A stretch of 10,639 nt of DNA from NCBI GenBank assembly GCA_023428785.1, contig JAEYWU010000089.1:1-10639 (forward strand), written 5' to 3'. The notes under the pieces are model-generated. The model was not told where the DNA came from and searched no databases. It was given only the letters and a program-made list of their open reading frames with translations. Positions 1 to 6,894 of the stretch are shown in pieces. The translations under genes and the position numbers were made by a program. Numbering within the stretch: position 1 is the stretch's first letter; each line of letters begins with the position of its first letter. The stretch comes from Pseudomonadota bacterium. GTDB taxonomy: Bacteria; Pseudomonadota; Alphaproteobacteria; Caulobacterales; Caulobacteraceae.

Positions 1-7
1 GGCGCGC

Positions 8-51
8 GGGGGGGGCCCCGCCCCCCCACCCCGGCGTCCTCCCCCCGCCGG
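8..51. other. GC-homopolymer low-complexity stretch with two potential hairpins
   Basis: The first 50 bases are almost only G and C: a run of eight G (8-15), four C, one G, then seven C (21-27). G9-15 can pair with C21-27 around a 5-nt loop. CCGGCG (31-36) can pair with CGCCGG (46-51) around a 9-nt loop. No gene is supported here. It could be the terminator region of a gene upstream of the window, the start of the repeat that follows, or poorly resolved sequence at a contig edge. The sequence alone cannot separate these. Confidence 0.35.
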
Positions 52-103
52 CCCCTCCACCGCTCCGCGGTCCCCCTCCCCATCGGAGATGGGGAGGAGA
101 CAG
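51..103 (+). repeat. Double-hairpin intergenic repeat, copy 1 (REP-like)
   Basis: Two adjacent short-loop hairpins. The first is ACCGC (59-63), loop TCC, GCGGT (67-71). The second is a perfect 10-bp stem CCTCCCCATC (75-84), loop GGA, GATGGGGAGG (88-97), followed by AGACA. The same order of a GC-rich triloop hairpin, a CCTCCCC/GGGGAGG triloop hairpin and GAGACA recurs at about 1107-1158 in the same orientation. I read both as copies of one dispersed intergenic repeat family. TTTT at 105-108, eight bases after the second stem, means this copy could also end transcription entering from the left. Confidence 0.55.
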
Positions 104-108
104 GTTTT
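75..108 (+). terminator. Possible rho-independent terminator
   Basis: This is the perfect 10-bp stem at 75-84/88-97 with a GGA loop, then AGACAGG and four T (105-108). The stem is very stable, but the T run is short and offset by seven bases, so this is weaker than a classical terminator. It would end a plus-strand gene lying left of the window. The hairpin may equally be only part of the repeat described for this position. Confidence 0.3.
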
Positions 109-211
109 CCATCCCCGGTGACTTCGGAGAGAATTCGAAGACGCACAAGGGATACGGAAGCGACGAAGGCGACTTCATCCCCGTCGGTCCGGCCGGCCGT
201 AAGTTGGCGGC

Positions 212-1063
212 ATGGAACACTACCGTCTGAGAAAATATCGCGGCCCCGAAACCTGGGCCCGGGTGCGCAAGGCCTATGAGGCCGGCGAAAGCGGCCCGTC
301 GTGCGCGTTGCGCTTCGACGTCGGCCTGGCCAATCTGAGGAAGAAGGCGCGGCTGAAGGGATGGGACCGCAAATCCCTGGCGCTGAAGACCGACCTCAAG
401 CCCATGCGCGGCGAGGCCGATCCACCGGAACCGCCCTGCCCGCCGCTCGATCCGGACCCGGTGCGCGAGCCGGCGGCGCCGAGCGACCCCAAGGCCGCTG
501 TGAGCCAGGCCCTTCAGCAGGCAGAGAGGCTGATGAGCCGGGGCGAGGGCCAGAAGGCGCTCCAGACCCTCAAGGCCGCCAAGACCTATGTCGAGACCCT
601 GGAGCGGACCGCCGCCCTGAGGATCCTGACGCCGGAGGAAGAGGAGGCCGCCGAACGCGAGCGGCAGGAGGCGATAGAGGCCCGTGACCGAGAGATGTGG
701 AGGCGTGCGCGGGCTATCGCCCAGGGACTGCTGACCCAGGACTCGCACGGCATCGAGGCCCACTGGGGACTGGCGGCCTATCACTGGCGGGCGCGTGTGC
801 TGGGGCCCGAGACGGCCCGCGCCGACTTTGTGCGCGGCGTGGAGCGCGGTTGGGCCACCCAGTTCTGGGATGCGAACGGCGGGCTGAAGTCCCTGCCCGA
901 GGTGTTCAAGCCGGCCGGCTGGGGCGCGTCCCAGTTCCTGTGGCTGTCCGGCCAGGCCCGCGACCACACGGTGGCCAACCTGGATGATTTCCCCTGGCCG
1001 CCGGCCTGCGAAACCATCCCGCCGGACGACTGCCGCTACCCGGCGCAGCTGCCGCCGGGGTAA
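212..1063 (+). CDS. Hypothetical protein with possible N-terminal helix-turn-helix
   Basis: I do not recognise this 283-residue protein. Residues 13-53 have a spacing typical of small homeodomain-like helix-turn-helix segments of the terminase-small-subunit or transposase type: W15, Y22, G25-E26, A32, R34-F35, L42, A46, then G50-W51. A proline-rich linker follows (64-93), then a strongly helical charged stretch (94-175) with an acidic run E142-E145 and many R/E pairs. The C-terminal part (180-283) is rich in aromatic residues, including W185, W192, W214, W219, W237 and W244. There is no signal peptide or membrane segment, so it is probably cytoplasmic. An in-frame stop at 200-202 makes ATG 212 the first possible start; no good Shine-Dalgarno precedes it. 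Copies of a double-hairpin repeat lie on both sides. DNA binding is inferred only from the N-terminal pattern. Confidence 0.7.
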   Translation: MEHYRLRKYRGPETWARVRKAYEAGESGPSCALRFDVGLANLRKKARLKGWDRKSLALKTDLKPMRGEADPPEPPCPPLDPDPVREPAAPSDPKAAVSQALQQAERLMSRGEGQKALQTLKAAKTYVETLERTAALRILTPEEEEAAERERQEAIEARDREMWRRARAIAQGLLTQDSHGIEAHWGLAAYHWRARVLGPETARADFVRGVERGWATQFWDANGGLKSLPEVFKPAGWGASQFLWLSGQARDHTVANLDDFPWPPACETIPPDDCRYPAQLPPG

Positions 1064-1075
1064 ATTCCTTCGCCG

Positions 1076-1101
1076 TGACGTTCTGGAAGTGAGTGACGTC
1101 A
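1076..1101. repeat. TGACGT direct/inverted repeat containing the palindrome TGACGTCA
   Basis: TGACGT at 1076-1081 recurs at 1094-1099, where it belongs to the perfect palindrome TGACGTCA (1094-1101). The pair can be read as a direct repeat 18 bp apart or as a 6-bp stem with a 14-nt loop. It lies just after the stop of the upstream gene and about 140 bp before the kinase start. It could be an operator or a weak hairpin; nothing else supports either role. Confidence 0.3.
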
Positions 1102-1106
1102 GGGCT

Positions 1107-1158
1107 TGCCCCACCCGCGCCTGCGGCGCGACCCTCCCCTGAAAGGGGAGGGAGACAT
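1107..1158 (+). repeat. Double-hairpin intergenic repeat, copy 2 (REP-like)
   Basis: Two tandem triloop hairpins one base apart: CGCGCC (1116-1121), loop TGC, GGCGCG (1125-1130); then CCCTCCCCT (1132-1140), loop GAA, AGGGGAGGG (1144-1152), both perfect. GCCCCACC precedes them and GAGACA follows, closely matching the layout at 51-103. From general knowledge, elements combining a GCGCC/GGCGC hairpin with a CCCTCCCC/GGGGAGGG hairpin are scattered between genes in many alphaproteobacterial genomes. The copy number here cannot be checked. It sits between two co-directional genes and may stop or stabilise transcripts, although no T run follows it. Confidence 0.65.
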
Positions 1159-1182
1159 GGCAACGCTTTCGACCTTCGTGCG

Positions 1183-1188
1183 TTGACA
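1183..1188 (+). promoter_or_regulatory. Possible -35 element for the hybrid kinase gene
   Basis: TTGACA lies 50 bases before the kinase start, after the repeat, and matches the -35 consensus of housekeeping sigma factors exactly. No convincing -10 (such as GCTANAWC of Caulobacter or TATAAT) was found at proper spacing, so this is a weak candidate. Confidence 0.25.
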
Positions 1189-1237
1189 CTCCTTGCGCAG
1201 CCGTCCACGTCGGGCGGGGCGGTAGGGGCGTGCGGGG

Positions 1238-4200
1238 TTGTCGGACCTGGGTGAGCGGCCGGGATTTGTGAGGGGCGACGGCGAGATGGCCGCGCTCATT
1301 CGCGAGTTCGACTGGGCCTCGACGCCGCTGGGGCCGCTGGAAGACTGGCCGCAGAGCCTGAAGACCACCACCGGGCTGATGCTGGGTTCGCCCATCGCCA
1401 TGGTGCTGCTGTGGGGGCCGCAGGGCGTGCTGGTCTATAACGACGCCTATGCGCGGTTCGCGGACCGCAAGCATCCCGAAATCCTGGGCAAGCCGGTGCG
1501 CGAGGCCTGGCCTGAGATCGCGGACTTCAACTCCGACATCTATGCGCGGGTGCTGGACGGCGAGACCCTGTCGCTGAGGGATCAGCTGCTGGTGCTGAGC
1601 CGGTCGGGCGAGCCGGAGCACGTCTATCTGGACCTCGACTATTCGCCGGTGCCCGACGAGAGCGGGCGGCCGGCGGGCGAGCTGGTCATCGTGGTGGAGA
1701 CGACCCAGCGCCGCGAGGCGCGGCTGCGGCAGGCCGAGGAGCGCCAGCGGCTGGAGGCCATGTTCGAGGCGGCGCCCAGCTTCATGGCCCTGCTGGACGG
1801 ACCCGAGCACGTCTTCACCCTTGCCAATACGGCCTATCACCGGCTGATCGGCGGACGCGAGGTGGTCGGGCTTCCGCTGGCGGAGGCGCTGCCGGAGATC
1901 GCCGAACAGGGGTTCCTGGAGCTTCTGGATCAGGTGATGGCCACGGGCGAGACGGTGGCCATGAGCGCGGCGCCGGTGGAGCTGGCGACCGGCCCGGGCG
2001 GCCGGACCGAGACCCACTATCTCGACTTCGTCTATCAGCCGCTGCGCAACGCCGAGGGCGCGGTGACCGGGGTGTTCGTCGAGGGTTATGACGTCACTCG
2101 CATGGTCGCGGAGCAGGCGCGGGCGCGAGCCCTTTTGGGGTTCAACGAACAGATCGCCGAGTCGCGCGAGGTCGGCGAAGCCGCCGAGATCGCGGCGCGG
2201 ACCCTGGCCGATCGGCTGGGTGGAACACGGGCGGGCTATGGGCGCGTGGACCTGGCCACCGAAGTGATCACCTATGAGCGCGAATGGCTTTCCGACGGGG
2301 TGAATCCACCGGGCCGCCAGGCCCGTCTGAGGACGTTCGGAGACTTCGTCGACGACCTCAGGGCCGGCCGACCGGTCCTGGTGCCCGATGTCTCCACGGA
2401 CGCGCGCACCCAGGGCGACCCCCAGGCCTATGCGGACCGGGGCGTGCGGGCGTTCGTCGCCCTGCCGATCATGGAGCGCGGCGAGCTGAGCGCCATCATG
2501 TCGGCGGTGAGCCCCGAAGTCAGAGACTGGCCGGACGAGGACCTCTCCTTCCTGCGCGAGGTCGCCGAGCGGGCCCGGATCACCATCGAACGGCTGAGAA
2601 CCGAAGAGGCCCTCAGGCAACGCCAAAGCCGCCTGTCATTCCTGGACACGCTGTCACGGGCAGCGGTCGAGGCGCGGTCGGCCGAGGAAATCTTGGCGAT
2701 CATCACCGAAATGACGGCGCGGCACCTGGGCGCCTCGAACTGCGCCTATGCGGACATGGACGAGGACCAGGACGGGTTCACGATCCGTGGCGACTGGGCC
2801 CCGGACGGGTCGCCTCACATCACGGGACACTACAGCCTGGCGACCTTCGGTGAGCTGGCCGTCCAGGAGTTGTCGGCGGGTCGGCCGCTGGTGGTCAACG
2901 ACAACCGCTGCGAGCTGCCCGCCGCGGCGGCTGCGAGCTTCCAGGCGATCGGAATTTCGGCCACCGTGTGCCTGCCGCTGGTGCGCGAGGGACGGCTGGT
3001 CGCCCTGATGGCGGTGCATCAGCAGGCCCCGCACGTCTGGACCGAAGAGGAGGTCCGCCTGATCGGCGAGGTCACCGAACGGTCCTGGGCGCATATCCAG
3101 AGAATGGCGGCCGAGGTCGCCCTCAGGGACAGCGAGCAGCGCTACAAGACCCTGTTCGATTCCATCGACGAGGGCTTCTGCGTCATCGAGTTCCTGGACG
3201 GTCCGCACGGGCCGATGAGCGACTACATCCATGTGGAGGCCAACCCGGCCTATCTGACCCACACGGGCATTCCCAATGTGGTCGGCCAGAAGGTGCGCGA
3301 AATGGTGCCCGACGAAGCCGATGGCTGGGTCGAGCTGTATCGCAAGGTGCTGGTAACCGGCGAGCCGATGCGGTTCTCCAAGCCGCTGGAGATCAACCAG
3401 CGGCGCCTGGATGTCTTCACCTTCCGGGTCGAGCCGCCCGAGCGGCGACAGGTGGCGGTGCTGTTCCGCGACGTGACCGAGCGGCATGCGGCCGAAACGG
3501 CGCTGATGGAGGAAAAGCGGGCGCTCGAGATCCTGAACGAGGCCGGGGCGGTGGTCGCCGCCGACACCGACCTGGAGAGCCTGGTCCAGCGCGTGGTGGA
3601 CGCGGGTGTGGCCCTGACCGGCGCGGAGTTCGGGGCCTTCTTCTACAATGTCGTGGTCGAGAACGACGAAGCCTACATGCTCTATGCGCTCGCAGGAGCG
3701 CCGGCAGAGGCCTTCTCCAGCTTCCCGATGCCGCGGATCACCGAGGTCTTCGCCCCGACCTTCAACGGCGAGGGCATCGTGCGGTCCGACGACATCACCG
3801 CCGACCCCCGCTATGGCCGCAATGATCCGCTGGGCGGCATGCCGGAGGGTCATCTGCCGGTCCGGTCCTATCTGGCGGTGCCGGTCAAGTCGCGCGATGG
3901 CTCGGTGCTGGGTGGGCTGCTGTTCGGCCACGGGGAGGTCGGCCGGTTCGGCGAGGAGGCGGAGCGGGGCCTGACGGGTCTGGCCGGGCAGGCCGCGACC
4001 GCCATCGACAACGCCCGCCTGTTCAAGGAAGCCCAGACCGAGATCGCCCGGCGCACGGCGGCCGAGGCCGACCTGCAGTCCCTGAACGCCGGGCTGGAGG
4101 CCCGCGTCGAGGCCGAGGTCGGACAGCGCCTCCAGGCCGAACAGGCCCTGCATCAGTCCCAGAAGATGGAGACCGTCGGCCAGCTGACCGGCGGGGTGGC

Positions 4201-5236
4201 GCACGACTTCAACAACCTTCTGACGCCGATCGTGGGCGCGCTCGACATGCTGCAACGGCGCCCGGGCAACGACGAGCGCTCGACCCGGCTGATCGAGGGC
4301 GCCCTGACGGCGGCGGATCGGGCCAAGACGCTGGTGCATCGCCTGCTGGCCTTCTCGCGGCGCCAGCATCTGGAGCCGCGCGCGGTCGACGTCGGTGCGG
4401 TGCTGGAAACCCTGCGCGACCTGATGGCGCGCTCGCTGGGCCCGGGGATTTCGCTGGTGATCGATGCCGCGCCGGGCCTGCCGCCGGCGCATGTCGATCC
4501 GAACCAGCTGGAGCTGGCGCTGCTGAACCTGGCGGTGAACGGGCGCGACGCCATGGGTGAGGACGGCGTGCTGACCATCTCGGCGCGTCGCATCGACTGT
4601 GGAGCCAAGCCCTGCATCGAACTGAGGGTCACCGACACGGGGGCGGGCATGGACGCCGAGACCCTGAGGCGCGCGGTCGAGCCCTTCTTCACCACCAAGG
4701 AAGTGGGACGCGGCACGGGGCTGGGCCTGTCTTCGGTCAAGGGGCTGGCGGAACAGTCAGGCGGGCAGTTCAATCTGGAGAGCGAGCCCGGACGGGGCAC
4801 GACGGCGACCCTGTGCCTGCCGGTTTCGGGCCAAGTGGCGGAACCGGCGGCCGAGACCGTGCCGGGCGTGGCGCCGGACGGCGGCAAGGCCGTGGTCCTG
4901 CTGGTCGACGACGAGCCTGGCGTGCGCATGGGCGCCGCCGACATGCTGACCGACGCCGGCTATACGGTGATCGAGGCGGCAGGCCCCGAAGAGGCCCTGG
5001 CCGAGATCGACGGCGGCCTGAGGCCCGACCTGATGATCACCGACTACGCCATGCCGGTGATGTCGGGCGCGCGGCTGGCGGCGGCGGCGCGCGAGCGGCT
5101 GGAAGACCTGCCCATCCTGCTGACGACCGGCTACGCCTCGATGCGTGAAGGGGATGTGGAGGGCCTGCCTCGCCTCGCCAAACCGTTCCGGCAGGGCGAG
5201 CTCGTGGCGGCGGCCCGCGCGGTCCTGCGCCGCTAG
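1238..5236 (+). CDS. Soluble hybrid sensor histidine kinase (PAS/GAF array, HisKA, HATPase, receiver)
   Basis: This 1332-residue protein senses through stacked domains, autophosphorylates on histidine and passes the phosphate to its own receiver. Domains in order: PAS (about 10-160, with the family start GEMAALIREFDW), PAS (170-290), GAF (300-452), GAF (465-623), PAS (632-750), GAF (760-930), coiled coil (930-975), HisKA with GGVAHDFNNLL and phospho-acceptor H989, and HATPase with N-box N1101, G1 box DTGAGM (D1133), PFFTTK (1149-1154) and GTGLGL (1159-1164). The C-terminal receiver has acidic pair D1224/D1225, phospho-acceptor D1269, T1297 and K1315. All catalytic residues are present. No membrane segment is seen, so it should be cytosolic. 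The start is TTG: an in-frame stop at 1223-1225 leaves little room upstream and GGGGCG precedes it. GTG 1268 or ATG 1286 are alternatives but would trim the conserved N-terminus. The H-box and F-box resemble the CckA-like kinase class. No partner regulator is adjacent and the ligand is unknown. Confidence 0.93.
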   Translation: MSDLGERPGFVRGDGEMAALIREFDWASTPLGPLEDWPQSLKTTTGLMLGSPIAMVLLWGPQGVLVYNDAYARFADRKHPEILGKPVREAWPEIADFNSDIYARVLDGETLSLRDQLLVLSRSGEPEHVYLDLDYSPVPDESGRPAGELVIVVETTQRREARLRQAEERQRLEAMFEAAPSFMALLDGPEHVFTLANTAYHRLIGGREVVGLPLAEALPEIAEQGFLELLDQVMATGETVAMSAAPVELATGPGGRTETHYLDFVYQPLRNAEGAVTGVFVEGYDVTRMVAEQARARALLGFNEQIAESREVGEAAEIAARTLADRLGGTRAGYGRVDLATEVITYEREWLSDGVNPPGRQARLRTFGDFVDDLRAGRPVLVPDVSTDARTQGDPQAYADRGVRAFVALPIMERGELSAIMSAVSPEVRDWPDEDLSFLREVAERARITIERLRTEEALRQRQSRLSFLDTLSRAAVEARSAEEILAIITEMTARHLGASNCAYADMDEDQDGFTIRGDWAPDGSPHITGHYSLATFGELAVQELSAGRPLVVNDNRCELPAAAAASFQAIGISATVCLPLVREGRLVALMAVHQQAPHVWTEEEVRLIGEVTERSWAHIQRMAAEVALRDSEQRYKTLFDSIDEGFCVIEFLDGPHGPMSDYIHVEANPAYLTHTGIPNVVGQKVREMVPDEADGWVELYRKVLVTGEPMRFSKPLEINQRRLDVFTFRVEPPERRQVAVLFRDVTERHAAETALMEEKRALEILNEAGAVVAADTDLESLVQRVVDAGVALTGAEFGAFFYNVVVENDEAYMLYALAGAPAEAFSSFPMPRITEVFAPTFNGEGIVRSDDITADPRYGRNDPLGGMPEGHLPVRSYLAVPVKSRDGSVLGGLLFGHGEVGRFGEEAERGLTGLAGQAATAIDNARLFKEAQTEIARRTAAEADLQSLNAGLEARVEAEVGQRLQAEQALHQSQKMETVGQLTGGVAHDFNNLLTPIVGALDMLQRRPGNDERSTRLIEGALTAADRAKTLVHRLLAFSRRQHLEPRAVDVGAVLETLRDLMARSLGPGISLVIDAAPGLPPAHVDPNQLELALLNLAVNGRDAMGEDGVLTISARRIDCGAKPCIELRVTDTGAGMDAETLRRAVEPFFTTKEVGRGTGLGLSSVKGLAEQSGGQFNLESEPGRGTTATLCLPVSGQVAEPAAETVPGVAPDGGKAVVLLVDDEPGVRMGAADMLTDAGYTVIEAAGPEEALAEIDGGLRPDLMITDYAMPVMSGARLAAAARERLEDLPILLTTGYASMREGDVEGLPRLAKPFRQGELVAAARAVLRR

Positions 5237-6498
5237 CCCAGGATCAGGTTCAGGAGTTCGCGCCCGGCGAGGACTGCGAAGAGGACCGCCGCGGCGGTGA
5301 GCAAGCTGTTGGAGACCCAGCCGCTGCGATGCTCGGACCCGACCCGGCCAGAATTGAGAAGCCAGATCAGCGTCCCGGCCAGGAAAGGCATGAACAGGCT
5401 GCCCAGGACGCCATAGGCCACGATCAGGGCGAAGGGCCGGTCCATGAACAGCAGGGCCATCGGCGGGAAGGTCAGCCACAGGGCGTAGGCGCGAAACGCC
5501 GGGCCGCCATCGGCGCGCACGCCGTCCTCCTCGGGCCGTCCGCGCATGTGGGACCAGAAGTCGCCGAACATCAGGCTGACGCCGTTCCAGACCCCGATCA
5601 GGGACGAGAAGCTGGCCGCCCAGAAGCCGATGAGGAAGGTGGTTGAAATCACCGGGCCGAAGCGGGCCTCGAGCACCTCGCCGAGATCGAGCAGGCCCCG
5701 GTCGCCCGACGCCAGGGCCACGCCGCCGGCGTGCAGAAGTTCGGCGCCGACGATCAGCATGGCGACCACGAACAGGCCGGTCACGGCATAGGCGACGCGA
5801 TTGTCCAGCCGCATGACCGGAATCCAGGCCGCGCCGCGCCAGCCCTTGGCGTTCAGCCAGTAGCCATAGGCGGCCATGGTGATGGTGCCCCCCACCCCGC
5901 CGATCAGGCCCAGGGTGTAGAAGACCGAGCCCTCGGGCAGGGTCGGCCAAAGACCCGTCAGCAGCCGAGGCACATCGGGCGCCACGATGACGGCCAGACC
6001 GACGACGGTCACAAACATGACGCCAACCAGCGCCGTCATGACCTTTTCGAACAGGCCATAGCCACCGAACCAGACCAGCCCCAGGCCGATCACGCCCGAG
6101 GCGATACCAAAGACTTTGAGGTCGATGGCCGGAAACAGGGCCGCCAGCGGCAGGGCCGAAGCGGTCATGGCCGCCGCGCCATAGACGAAGCCCCAGATCA
6201 CGACATAGAGGCCGAAATAGGCGGTAGCCCAGTTCAGCCGCCCGGCCCCGCCCGGCAGGCTGGACCACCCGTCGAACATGGTCCGGCCCGAGGCGAGGGT
6301 CCATCGGCCCACGCCCTCGGCCAGGGCGATCTTGACGATGGTCCCGACGATCGCGGCCCAGAGCAGGGCGTAGCCGAACTGTGACCCCGCCACGAGCGTG
6401 GCCACCAGGTCCCCTGCCCCAACCCCCGTCGCGGCGACGACCAGACCGGGACCGATGACGGACCAGCGGGGCTTTTGCTCGGGCGTGGATTCGGACAT
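5233..6498 (-). CDS. NRAMP-like divalent metal transporter with atypical metal-site motifs
   Basis: This 421-residue polytopic inner-membrane protein has a short hydrophilic N-terminus followed by about eleven hydrophobic segments, the usual size for NRAMP (SLC11) carriers. It begins with the family-like GPGLVVAATGVGAGDL (16-31). By my alignment, the TM1 motif DPGN that binds Mn/Fe in classical members is GAGD (27-30), and the TM6 motif MPHN is TMAA (207-210). The unusual first motif is, as I recall, shared by a widespread bacterial branch annotated simply as Nramp family. Some NRAMP-related proteins lacking these motifs transport Mg, so the substrate is uncertain; a proton-coupled metal importer is the family expectation. 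The ATG at 6498 has no Shine-Dalgarno, so the mRNA may be leaderless. Its stop codon overlaps that of the convergent kinase gene, and it diverges from the DUF962 gene across 68 bp. Confidence 0.88.
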   Translation of the reverse strand: MSESTPEQKPRWSVIGPGLVVAATGVGAGDLVATLVAGSQFGYALLWAAIVGTIVKIALAEGVGRWTLASGRTMFDGWSSLPGGAGRLNWATAYFGLYVVIWGFVYGAAAMTASALPLAALFPAIDLKVFGIASGVIGLGLVWFGGYGLFEKVMTALVGVMFVTVVGLAVIVAPDVPRLLTGLWPTLPEGSVFYTLGLIGGVGGTITMAAYGYWLNAKGWRGAAWIPVMRLDNRVAYAVTGLFVVAMLIVGAELLHAGGVALASGDRGLLDLGEVLEARFGPVISTTFLIGFWAASFSSLIGVWNGVSLMFGDFWSHMRGRPEEDGVRADGGPAFRAYALWLTFPPMALLFMDRPFALIVAYGVLGSLFMPFLAGTLIWLLNSGRVGSEHRSGWVSNSLLTAAAVLFAVLAGRELLNLILG

Positions 6499-6566
6499 GG
6501 CCGCAGGCTAGCACGCCCGGTCACGGCTCGCTTGCCAGCCGGGACGATCGGCGCGAAGGTCTCCTC
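6499..6566. promoter_or_regulatory. Divergent promoter region between transporter and DUF962 gene
   Basis: These 68 bp must hold the start signals for both genes. Reading the minus strand, GCTAGC (6512-6507) ends 8 nt before the transporter ATG. It matches the first half of the Caulobacter housekeeping -10 consensus GCTANAWC and would place the transcript start at about the start codon. No -35 match was found. On the plus strand GAAGG (6555-6559) lies 7 nt before ATG 6567 and is a good Shine-Dalgarno for the DUF962 gene. Confidence 0.4.
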
Positions 6567-6890
6567 ATGACCAGCCAGCCCGCCGACGGCGAACGCTATC
6601 CGACGTTCGAGGCCTTCTATCCCTTCTACATCCACGAGCACGCCAACCGGACGTGCCGGCGGATCCATGTGGTCGGCACAGGACTGGTGATCACGACCTG
6701 GATCGTGGCGCTGGCGACGCTGAACCCGTGGTGGCTGCTGGCCTCGCCGGTGATCGGCTACGGCTTTGCGTGGATCGGGCATTTCTTCTTCGAGAAGAAC
6801 CGGCCGGCGACGTTCAAATATCCGCTGTGGAGCCTGATGGGGGACTTCCGGATGTTCTTCGAAACCGTATCGGGCCGCAGGAAGTTCTAG
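6567..6890 (+). CDS. DUF962 / Mpo1-like protein
   Basis: This 107-residue protein matches the DUF962 family end to end: an N-terminal F-x-x-F-Y-P-F-Y-I-H-E-H segment (14-25), C30 with H34-x-x-G-T (34-38), a hydrophobic hairpin (about 38-71), the signature GYGFAWIGHFFFEKNRPATF (64-83), then YPLWSLMGDFRM. The family includes yeast Mpo1, an iron-dependent dioxygenase for alpha-oxidation of 2-hydroxy fatty acids. Histidines here at 23, 25, 34 and 72 could be metal ligands, but activity in bacteria is inferred. Two hydrophobic segments suggest a membrane protein. The GAAGG ribosome binding site fixes the start. It is the first gene of a two-gene unit, with only 4 nt before the DUF4126 gene. Confidence 0.88.
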   Translation: MTSQPADGERYPTFEAFYPFYIHEHANRTCRRIHVVGTGLVITTWIVALATLNPWWLLASPVIGYGFAWIGHFFFEKNRPATFKYPLWSLMGDFRMFFETVSGRRKF

Positions 6891-6894
6891 GGCG

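Noticed and set aside
122..140. CTTCG/CGAAG inverted repeat upstream of the first gene
   Set aside because: Only 5 bp of stem around a 9-nt loop, which is expected by chance; no promoter element is placed consistently around it.
212..1063. Calling the first gene a phage terminase small subunit or transposase
   Set aside because: Only a short helix-turn-helix-like pattern supports it. The remainder has no terminase or transposase feature and no phage or transposon genes are near.
2968..3825. A 285-codon plus-strand frame inside the kinase gene
   Set aside because: It is frame-shifted relative to the kinase, whose GAF and PAS domains are continuous through this stretch. Composition is alanine/glycine/arginine-rich without motifs.
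2654..4492. A 612-codon open frame on the minus strand
   Set aside because: It lies wholly inside the kinase gene on the opposite strand, is arginine-, histidine- and glutamine-rich low-complexity sequence with no family motif, and follows from the high third-position GC of the real gene.
4757..6514. A 585-codon minus-strand frame spanning the transporter and the kinase end
   Set aside because: It is the out-of-frame shadow of the transporter on the same strand. The transporter frame has clear membrane segments and family motifs, while this one is arginine-rich and has none.
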